IMG/VR virus record: IMGVR_UViG_3300002917_000003
Location: 1 to 43,152 of that record
Direction: 5' to 3' (one strand)
Length of the DNA: 43,152 nucleotides
DNA from: a virus
The translations under genes were made by a program, and so were the position numbers. Of this stretch, positions 1 to 4,798 are shown piece after piece. Each line of letters opens with the position of its first letter. Position 1 is the first letter of the stretch. Under the pieces are notes generated by a model. That model had not been told where the DNA came from and ran no database searches. It saw nothing but the letters and a program-made list of their open reading frames with translations.

Positions 1-150
1 TGACCATGCTGCCTCTGCTGACCATGCTGCTGACTCTGCTGCTGACCTTGCTGCTGACTCTGCTGCTAACCATGCTGCTGACTTTGCTGCTGACTTTGCT
101 GCCTCTGCTGACCTTGCTGCTGACCTTGCTAACTCTGCTGCTGACCCGTT
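1..150. repeat. Low-complexity CTGCTGAC(C/T) tandem repeat, left copy
   Basis: Imperfect 12-base units (CTGCTGACCTTG, CTGCTGACTCTG, CTGCTGACCATG) with some 9-base units. They encode Ala-Ala-X-Ser on the minus strand. All unit lengths are multiples of three, so copy-number change keeps the frame. The same repeat lies at 43030-43152; the assembly was evidently cut here. Joining base 43152 directly to base 1 does not keep the frame, so some repeat sequence is missing or collapsed. Confidence 0.9.
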
Positions 151-645
151 CCACTCACCGCTTTTAATAGCATCTTCATATATTTTTAATACTCCTCGAA
201 TAGAATCAACAACTTGTTTTTTAAGCTCATCAGAAATATTATCCAAAGATAAAACCCTATCAATATTTTCTTTAAGTAAATACGTAGAAAATTTCCATTT
301 GACTGGTTCAAGATTCACGCCCACTGGAATTGCTTTAGCAAACTTCTCAGGCCATAACTTGGCTTCTTCAACTGATAATCCTTCAAAAATTCCATCCTCA
401 AGTCGTGCTAACCATTCTGGAATACCAAGTTCTGTTTCGTAAACTGAATGGTCTGAGGTTGAGTAGGTTTTATTCAATCGGATATTTAGTGAATGGATTG
501 AACATCCTACAGCACAACCCTTCCAGATACCGTTTTCTCTGCCGTATGTACCCTGAACAATTTGATCGGCTTTCCGATGTTTAATTATTTCTTCTAAAAA
601 GATTTTCTTTAAATTTTTATCGTTTTTATATGATATTAGATTCAT
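1..645 (-). CDS. Ala/Ser-rich repeat protein, N-terminal part (continues across circle joint)
   Basis: ATG at 645 follows AGGAGGAGG at the end of the upstream gene. The first ~165 residues are a mixed, probably globular region (contains CAVGCSIHS, SDHSVYE, and a Trp-rich stretch). From about residue 166 the protein turns into tetrapeptide-like units A-A-X-S with X = R, K, E or W, running off the window at base 1. The same reading pattern reappears at the right end (42980-43152), where it ends, so this is one gene broken at the repeat. From memory, this layout (short globular head, long Ala-rich helical repeat, short C-terminal helix) recurs in uncharacterised phage and bacterial proteins, some labelled putative immunity proteins. 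Function is unknown; a long charged helix is likely. Confidence 0.75.
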   Translation of the reverse strand, partial: MNLISYKNDKNLKKIFLEEIIKHRKADQIVQGTYGRENGIWKGCAVGCSIHSLNIRLNKTYSTSDHSVYETELGIPEWLARLEDGIFEGLSVEEAKLWPEKFAKAIPVGVNLEPVKWKFSTYLLKENIDRVLSLDNISDELKKQVVDSIRGVLKIYEDAIKSGEWNGSAAELARSAARSAEAAKSAAKSAAWLAAESAARSAAESAAWSAEAAWS

Positions 646-649
646 AAAT

Positions 650-853
650 TCACCTCCTCCTATGATTGTGTATTCTATATTCTATTGCATCATCAATTAG
701 AACATCTACTGTCTCACTGGTCATAGAATCGTTTCTGACGAACAAAGATTCATACCATGTACGTTTTTGTAACTCTGTCCATCCAGAAGCCTCTATGGCG
801 ATTGGAAGGCCTTCTAGAGCCGCTTGATGTAATGCTTCGTCAATGGTATTCAT
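650..853 (-). CDS. Small hypothetical protein, 67 aa
   Basis: Starts at ATG 853 (MNTIDEALHQ). An upstream TTG at 901 would add 16 hydrophobic residues but has no ribosome binding site, so it was not used. The protein is acidic in its first half and ends in His-Asn-His-Arg-Arg-Arg. The three Arg codons AGG AGG AGG at the end also form the ribosome binding site of the next gene, four bases after the TGA stop. No family recognised. It belongs to the run of short early-type genes. Confidence 0.6.
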   Translation of the reverse strand: MNTIDEALHQAALEGLPIAIEASGWTELQKRTWYESLFVRNDSMTSETVDVLIDDAIEYRIHNHRRR

Positions 854-954
854 ATTATTTTTCTCTTTAAATATTGATATAACAAAAAGGGGAATATCCA
901 AAAGGGTAAAAGTATAAATAAATCTTCATAATCCGTATTTTCTATATTATTCTT

Positions 955-1329
955 TCAACCGTCTATTTGTCTCTCCGGTGTATTCATCCAATCGACAAAC
1001 TTACATCCAGATTGTTGACCGTTAATGAATTTATTATTCTCGCATTTAATATATCTGGATCCATCTTTCTTTATTCCGTAGATAAGCTTCCCTCCATCAA
1101 AGCCACAAAGCCTATTAGGTACATACTCGACTGGCTTTACTTCCTTTTTAAATCCTCTTATAACTGGCGTGCCGCCCTTTTCAGCTATTAATTTAATCGC
1201 GTTATCTAATTCGGTAGCAACTTCTTTAAGACTATCCCCCCGTAAAGTGAGTGAAACTTCAAACCCATCGGTTCTCTTATAGTTTGTGAACATCGTCACC
1301 GGAGCTTCCGGTAATGGTAATTTATCCAT
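955..1329 (-). CDS. Hypothetical protein with C-terminal four-Cys region, 124 aa
   Basis: ATG at 1329, one base after the stop of the upstream gene, so probably translationally coupled. Residues 1-55 (TMFTNYKRTDGFEVSLTLRG...) look like a small alpha/beta domain. The C-terminal ~45 residues hold three spaced cysteines (RLCGFDGG, IKCENN, SGCKF), suggestive of a small metal-binding region. About 100 bases without a clear gene follow (854-954). Function unknown. Confidence 0.65.
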   Translation of the reverse strand: MDKLPLPEAPVTMFTNYKRTDGFEVSLTLRGDSLKEVATELDNAIKLIAEKGGTPVIRGFKKEVKPVEYVPNRLCGFDGGKLIYGIKKDGSRYIKCENNKFINGQQSGCKFVDWMNTPERQIDG

Positions 1330-1330
1330 A

Positions 1331-1462
1331 TTATCCTATTAACCTCCCTTTAATATCTTCTAGAAGTTCTTCAATTTTTACCTCTAAGTCTTCATCAGAC
1401 CATTTATCATTTACTTGAACTTCTATTGCAAAATCTTTTATTAAATCTTTTAAGGTTGTCAT
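1331..1462 (-). CDS. Small acidic protein, 43 aa
   Basis: Reads MTTLKDLIKDFAIEVQ... and ends ...LLEDIKGRLIG. Strongly acidic and predicted helical, with heptad-like Leu/Ile spacing. ATG 1462 lies two bases after the TAA of the membrane protein upstream, and its stop is one base before the next ATG, a typical coupled mini-operon. No family recognised. Confidence 0.5.
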   Translation of the reverse strand: MTTLKDLIKDFAIEVQVNDKWSDEDLEVKIEELLEDIKGRLIG

Positions 1463-1463
1463 A

Positions 1464-1628
1464 TTATTTTAATTTAGTAATACAATCCGGTTGATAACCA
1501 TTCACCGCACATACATGAGCATTATATTGATTGAGACGTGGTTGATTTAAAACAATAATTACTATAGAAAGAATTAACAAAATAAAAGAAATAACTATTT
1601 GAAATAAATAAGAATTAAGTAATTTCAT
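1464..1628 (-). CDS. Small single-pass membrane protein, 54 aa
   Basis: Good ribosome binding site (AAAGGAG, five bases before ATG 1628), located inside the end of the upstream repressor gene, so the two overlap by 14 bases. Residues 7-28 are almost all Ile/Leu/Val/Phe, one transmembrane segment or signal anchor. The ~26-residue tail carries two Cys (HVCAV, PDCIT) that could form a disulphide outside the membrane. Possibly a small superinfection or lysis-modulating protein, but nothing proves that. Confidence 0.6.
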   Translation of the reverse strand: MKLLNSYLFQIVISFILLILSIVIIVLNQPRLNQYNAHVCAVNGYQPDCITKLK

Positions 1629-1764
1629 GTTTCTCCTTTAAATATAAATTAACCAACTCTTGAATAATTTGCGAAATGCTTGTGTGATTTCTTGCAGCTA
1701 AAACCTTTAAGTCTATATGCTGCTGAATTTCAAGATAAACTGTTACTTGTTTTACTTCCCTCAT
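1615..1764 (-). CDS. Ribbon-helix-helix DNA-binding protein (Arc/CopG type), 49 aa
   Basis: MREVKQVTVYLEIQQHIDLK starts with a beta strand (KQVTVYL) as in Arc/CopG proteins. Helix 1 (IQQHIDLKVLAARN) follows, then the turn and helix 2 (SISQIIQELVNLYLKE). The length is that of a minimal repressor, which would act as a dimer with the strands in the DNA major groove. ATG 1764 is six bases from a near-consensus -10 box, so the mRNA should be leaderless. A 12-bp palindrome lies between its -35 and -10 boxes and is a natural operator for autoregulation (inference). It is the only transcription factor recognised in the genome. Confidence 0.75.
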   Translation of the reverse strand: MREVKQVTVYLEIQQHIDLKVLAARNHTSISQIIQELVNLYLKEKHEIT

Positions 1765-1770
1765 GAATCT

Positions 1771-1799
1771 ATACTAAACCTTTAATATTAAAATGTCAA
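1771..1799 (-). promoter_or_regulatory. Sigma70-type promoter for the repressor, with palindromic operator
   Basis: On the minus strand: TTGACA (1799-1794), 17 bases, TAGTAT (1776-1771), six bases, then the ATG at 1764, so +1 is expected at or next to the A of the ATG. The spacer contains TTTAATATTAAA (1781-1792), a perfect 12-bp palindrome. The TGA inside TTGACA is the stop codon of the upstream 60-residue gene. Confidence 0.85.
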
Positions 1800-1978
1800 G
1801 GGGCAATTTCAAGTTGCATCTGTGAACCCAAAGAATCGCGCAACCGTTTTTGTTTATCTTTAAGAGCCTTACCTAATACTGCTATGAACTTCCTCTTATT
1901 AGGAGTTGCTAGTAAATACCTCTGTCTTAAATCAATAAGCTTTTTATCTATAACTGATATTTCTTCTATTGCATTCAT
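1796..1978 (-). CDS. Small helical protein, 60 aa
   Basis: MNAIEEISVIDKKLIDLRQR...: a basic, helix-rich protein with heptad spacing over most of its length, so probably a short coiled coil. It overlaps the upstream gene by ATGA. Its stop codon lies inside the -35 box of the repressor promoter. No family recognised. Confidence 0.55.
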   Translation of the reverse strand: MNAIEEISVIDKKLIDLRQRYLLATPNKRKFIAVLGKALKDKQKRLRDSLGSQMQLEIAP

Positions 1979-2154
1979 GGTTGTTTATCGTCTGGTAGAT
2001 CACACTCGTATCCATATTTATGACAAGCGTGATATCTCGGAGCATCTTTAGAAAAGCCTGCTGTTTGATATACATGCTCAAACGTATCATAAATTGTTTT
2101 ATCAATATCTTTTAATATAGCAATTTTAGGTTTATGTTCTTGTAATTCATTCAT
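1975..2154 (-). CDS. Small hypothetical protein, 59 aa
   Basis: Starts at ATG 2154 (MNELQEHKPK). A TTG seven codons upstream would only add a hydrophobic stub. The C-terminal half holds His, Cys and Tyr residues (YHACHKYGYECDLPDD) that could bind a metal. It is the first gene after the 267-base gap. Function unknown. Confidence 0.55.
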   Translation of the reverse strand: MNELQEHKPKIAILKDIDKTIYDTFEHVYQTAGFSKDAPRYHACHKYGYECDLPDDKQP

Positions 2155-2421
2155 AACTATATAAAAATATATCAACCCATATTAGGGCTACGCCCTCTCT
2201 TAGTTCTTTTTTTCGTCCCTCTTCTCACTCCCTCCCTCGCATTACCGCATTCATCCCTCGGTGGTTATCCTTCGTACCCTTTATGTAAAATAGCACGTAG
2301 TACCTTTTATAGTTCCTTGCGTCATAATCTTGTATGACTCAAAGCAAGTTTGCGTATAAAGCTCGGTCGGTCGTTTCGAATGTCAGATTGTTAAGCTATT
2401 CCAGTCCTTTAGGCTGTATAG
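2155..2421. other. Intergenic region with polypyrimidine tract and small inverted repeats
   Basis: No convincing gene. The plus strand from about 2196 to 2245 is almost pure pyrimidine (purine-rich on the minus strand, including GAGGGAGGGAG). A short hairpin AGGGC-TAC-GCCCT lies at 2185-2197. GTCATA-(6)-TATGAC lies at 2321-2338. This is the largest gap and lies between the lysis end of the late genes and the early-type genes, a plausible place for an origin or control region, but no iterons or consensus promoter were seen. Confidence 0.4.
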
Positions 2422-2718
2422 TTAGGTAGCTGACTCCCCATTCGTCTTGTGTTTGTTATGTAAAAACGGGGGAAAAGTTAGTTGGGTTAGTTGGGTTAGT
2501 TGGGCGGATTGTCCTGAAGTAAACGGTTTTGAAAAGTCTAACATATTTGATTTAATGTCTTGCTGGAGATGGACTTGGGGATAGGTAGCTAGTGGATTTC
2601 CCTGATACGCATGATAAGAGTAGAACCCCTGTCCAGTCTGGTTTAATTGTCCCAAACCAACAGTGGGTCCTATGTGTGCTGTGTGTAGATAAATTAAGAT
2701 ATAAAGTATTAAAGCCAT
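2422..2718 (-). CDS. Small protein sharing the GQLNQTGQ motif with the Gln-rich virion gene, 98 aa
   Basis: ATG 2718 directly follows a T6 tract at the foot of a hairpin. Residues 1-16 are hydrophobic (a signal or membrane anchor). The next segment reads PTVGLGQLNQTGQGF...GNPL, matching PTPGMGQLNQSGQAF...GNQL near the start of the 400-residue gene at 9653-10855. Near the end QLT is repeated three times, from a GTTAGTTGG triplicate in the DNA. The shared peptide is the best evidence that this short open frame is real. No classical ribosome binding site is visible. Possibly a virion-associated or export peptide. Confidence 0.5.
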   Translation of the reverse strand: MALILYILIYLHTAHIGPTVGLGQLNQTGQGFYSYHAYQGNPLATYPQVHLQQDIKSNMLDFSKPFTSGQSAQLTQLTQLTFPPFLHNKHKTNGESAT

Positions 2719-2800
2719 AAAAAACCGCTTGGGTCACTCGACTTTGCGTTGGCTCTAGAACGGGCCTAAAGCCGAGCTACCTAAACGGTTTTACGGTTCT
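2719..2800 (-). promoter_or_regulatory. Structured 5' leader: nested hairpins followed by T6 and ATG
   Basis: As RNA, 2790-2780 pairs with 2733-2723 (11 positions, one wobble, one mismatch). Inside it CTCG pairs with CGAG, and a further stem pairs GGCTTTAG with CTAGAGCC (2773-2766 with 2758-2751). The apical loop contains CGTT, complementary to AACG at 2750-2747, so a pseudoknot is possible. The outer stem is followed by TTTTTT and at once by the ATG of the 98-residue gene. It may act as a terminator/attenuator or a translational switch. Confidence 0.55.
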
Positions 2801-2816
2801 AGATTTACGCATTTAT

Positions 2817-2844
2817 ATTATACACTATTCTGTCAAGATAGCAA
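2817..2844 (-). promoter_or_regulatory. Candidate promoter for the 98-aa gene
   Basis: TATAAT at 2822-2817 on the minus strand, 16 bases after TTGCTA (2844-2839). It lies directly behind the intrinsic terminator at 2843-2872 and ahead of the structured leader. The -35 is imperfect; a nearby TTGACA (2836-2831) is too close to this -10. Confidence 0.5.
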
Positions 2845-2872
2845 AAAAGGCAAGGGCTACCTCCTTGCCTTT
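2843..2872 (-). terminator. Rho-independent terminator after the lysis genes
   Basis: On the minus strand, GGCAAGG pairs with CCTTGCC around a seven-base loop and is followed by TTTTTT. It lies 67 bases after the stop of the holin-like gene, so it should end the late transcript. Confidence 0.85.
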
Positions 2873-2938
2873 AATGTCTGCCCAATTGTTGCCCTAGAAA
2901 AAACCTCTATACTTACTAAATACTCTATAACACATTTC

Positions 2939-3244
2939 TTAGGAAATTACAAGTCTACGGATTGCCTCCGCCAAAACCTGTATGCCAAGTGCTACATCGG
3001 GAGTGTATGGACCGTAACTAAAGTGTGCCAGTCCCATTAATAAAGCTTGTGCTCCGGCAATGATAACTTGAAAGATAATTACTTTTAAATCGTGCTTGTT
3101 CCATTCAAATGCGCCTGATTGTGGATTCATAGGATTCACCCCCTTAAGTTTTAGTTGTTTTAGTTGTTGTCGTAATAAATAATTTTCATCTTTTAAGTAA
3201 TTAATTCGTTGGATAATCTTTTTAACAACTTCCTGCTTAATCAT
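2939..3244 (-). CDS. Holin-like membrane protein, 101 aa
   Basis: Residues 1-33 are a charged helix with coiled-coil spacing. Residues 52-75 (LKVIIFQVIIAGAQALLMGLAH) form one strong membrane segment, with a second weaker hydrophobic stretch near the end (VALGIQVLAEAI). ATG 3244 shares one base with the stop of the CHAP endolysin, and the gene is last before a terminator, a typical lysis-cassette position. Holins vary too much for sequence alone to prove the role. Confidence 0.55.
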   Translation of the reverse strand: MIKQEVVKKIIQRINYLKDENYLLRQQLKQLKLKGVNPMNPQSGAFEWNKHDLKVIIFQVIIAGAQALLMGLAHFSYGPYTPDVALGIQVLAEAIRRLVIS

Positions 3245-3978
3245 TACATCGCTTCAAGTTTCTTTATAAGCCACTTGAGGCCTTTAATGAAGTTGGGGAA
3301 GTGAGAGGGGGGTGGAGAATCGAAGACTGAAGGAGGCTGTACTGACAGGGTAACAGTCTCAGGGGTAGGAGTTGGCACTGCAACTGTTGGAGTGCTAATG
3401 ATTGCTACGGGTCTATTCTCAAGTTCGGTTATTTTGTCCGTAAGCTCTTTAATTTTGGTCATTACCTCAGTAGCGTTGTTATAGCCAAGTGCTACGAATA
3501 AGTCATATTGCGTACTTTTGTTTACTAACCTATCAAAGGTTGTTTTATCAACATACGTCCCGCTCAGGGGTTGGGCAGGAAGAATCGGTCTCATCCACCC
3601 CTGAACAAATTGATAGTTATATGTTTTCTTTTGGCAAACACCGCCTACGGGGTCATTCTGTTCAAAAAGATCAAAATTGTTAGTATCACCGATGCCAGTA
3701 CTAATACCAGTATGCCCAACAGTTCCATTAAAATCCCTAGAGAAACAAACAATATCCCCAATCTGAGGAATGTTATCCGGAGTGTTTGGGATGATTTGAA
3801 AATATGTGGTATTTGCATTAGTAAGGAGATCATCGGCATTACCCCAAGTATGACTTAGGCCTAAGAAATCTGTCCAGACTTCAATTAAACCTACACATTG
3901 CGATTTGTTTTCTGTTGTATCCCCAACATCTCCCTGCCCTTCATATTTACCTAAAAATTGATTGAACTTATCTTGCAT
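3244..3978 (-). CDS. CHAP-domain endolysin, 244 aa
   Basis: Residues 1-133 match the CHAP (cysteine, histidine-dependent amidohydrolase/peptidase) fold. The candidate nucleophile is Cys28 in SQCVGLIEVW, the His is in GTVGHTGIS (about residue 92), and FEQNDP follows. The family cleaves peptidoglycan cross-links or the glycan-peptide amide. After it come a short coiled coil (residues 155-190), a Pro/Thr/Val-rich linker, and a C-terminal amphipathic basic helix (FPNFIKGLKWLIKKLEAM) that may bind membrane or wall. It lacks a signal peptide, so release probably needs a holin. Confidence 0.85.
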   Translation of the reverse strand: MQDKFNQFLGKYEGQGDVGDTTENKSQCVGLIEVWTDFLGLSHTWGNADDLLTNANTTYFQIIPNTPDNIPQIGDIVCFSRDFNGTVGHTGISTGIGDTNNFDLFEQNDPVGGVCQKKTYNYQFVQGWMRPILPAQPLSGTYVDKTTFDRLVNKSTQYDLFVALGYNNATEVMTKIKELTDKITELENRPVAIISTPTVAVPTPTPETVTLSVQPPSVFDSPPPSHFPNFIKGLKWLIKKLEAM

Positions 3979-3979
3979 A

Positions 3980-4008
3980 TTGCAATGTATTGGTTATATT
4001 GATATAAT
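3980..4008 (+). promoter_or_regulatory. Consensus promoter for HNH gene 1 (leaderless)
   Basis: TTGCAA (3980-3985), 17 bases, TATAAT (4003-4008), six bases, then ATG at 4015. The expected +1 falls on the A of the ATG. It lies in the gap between the endolysin start (3978) and the HNH gene, facing away from the endolysin. Confidence 0.85.
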
Positions 4009-4014
4009 AACCTT

Positions 4015-4446
4015 ATGGTTAAGAAATTTTGTATTATATGCAAAAAACAATTCTTTGTACATAAATATCGACTTCATACAGCTCTCGCATGTTCTCTTAG
4101 TTGTCGTTCTAAATATATACAAATAACTCACCCTAATCTGCGAAAAACTCTTCCCCATAAATTTGGGAAAGAACATCCTCATTGGAATGGTGGCAAATGG
4201 ACGGATCATCAAGGATATATACACTTGAGATTGCCTAATTATCCACAAAGTAATCCTAGAGGATATTATCGAGAACATCGTTATGTGATGGAACAACATT
4301 TGGGACGTTTTCTTAAAAGATCGGAGCATATTCATCATATAAATGGAAATAAACAGGATAATAGAATTGAGAATTTGGAGCTTTTTAAAAATGCGATGGA
4401 TCATGCCAATCATCATATTTCTTTAAATGGTTCTGCTCATAATTAA
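4015..4446 (+). CDS. HNH endonuclease (HNH_3 type), 143 aa
   Basis: Against the direction of all neighbours. An N-terminal zinc-finger-like part (CIICKKQFF ... ACSLSC) is followed by a target-recognition stretch. The HNH core is at residues 87-127: HRYVMEQHLGR, then HIHHINGNKQDNRIENLEL, with the HH pair, the Asn and the last His region of the beta-beta-alpha metal motif. Such free-standing proteins are usually homing endonucleases that cut sister genomes lacking them. It has its own promoter and no ribosome binding site. It splits the lysis cassette between the endolysin and the coiled-coil membrane protein. Confidence 0.9.
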   Translation: MVKKFCIICKKQFFVHKYRLHTALACSLSCRSKYIQITHPNLRKTLPHKFGKEHPHWNGGKWTDHQGYIHLRLPNYPQSNPRGYYREHRYVMEQHLGRFLKRSEHIHHINGNKQDNRIENLELFKNAMDHANHHISLNGSAHN

Positions 4447-4512
4447 ATATTTATCAGCTATCATATGTTGAGTTTAATACTTTTTTGTCTCATTTGTCAA
4501 ATCAGTGATTAT

Positions 4513-4797
4513 TCAGTGATTATGCTGTAAATAAAAAATAAACAAATATTCTATAACAACAGCAATAATAGCTGATAAAGTTGGGGCGAAAAATTTCCAT
4601 GCATTACTGGATTTCTCAAGTTTTCCAATTCTTGTTTCGGTCTGTTTTGCTACTTCCTGTAGATCTTTACTAGTTGCGTAGACATTTGCAAGAAGCGAAA
4701 TAGAAGTTTTAATATCAGAGATATCACGCTGGACATAACCAATATTGGTTGAGATTACCGCTATCTTTGTTTCTGTTGTTTCTGGAATTTCACTCAT
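4513..4797 (-). CDS. Coiled-coil protein with C-terminal membrane anchor (XhlA-like), 94 aa
   Basis: MSEIPETTETKIAVISTNIG is followed by a long helix with heptads (ISDIKTSISLL ... ETRIGKLEKSS). A C-terminal membrane segment follows (FAPTLSAIIAVVIEYLFIFYL). This is the layout of XhlA/haemolysin-type phage lysis proteins. ATG 4797 is two bases after the TAG of the 1615-residue gene, so it is probably coupled; an upstream TTG at 4848 would overlap that gene and was rejected. The HNH gene separates it from the endolysin. Confidence 0.65.
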   Translation of the reverse strand: MSEIPETTETKIAVISTNIGYVQRDISDIKTSISLLANVYATSKDLQEVAKQTETRIGKLEKSSNAWKFFAPTLSAIIAVVIEYLFIFYLQHNH

Positions 4798-4798
4798 A

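Noticed and set aside
1-150. CRISPR array or diversity-generating template
   Set aside because: The repeat is contiguous coding sequence without spacers, and no reverse transcriptase or Cas gene is present.
2720-2795. Possible tRNA
   Set aside because: The nested hairpins superficially suggest a cloverleaf, but there is no proper anticodon arm, T-loop consensus or acceptor pairing; treated as a structured leader.
3489-3858. Plus-strand open frames over the endolysin
   Set aside because: Antisense to a well-supported CHAP gene and without start signals.
4497-4525. Tandem 11-bp repeat (TCAGTGATTAT twice) and a TTGACA on the minus strand
   Set aside because: The matching -10 is weak (TAAACT at 18 bases), and two copies of an 11-mer are not enough to claim an operator; it could be the old endolysin promoter cut off by the HNH gene.
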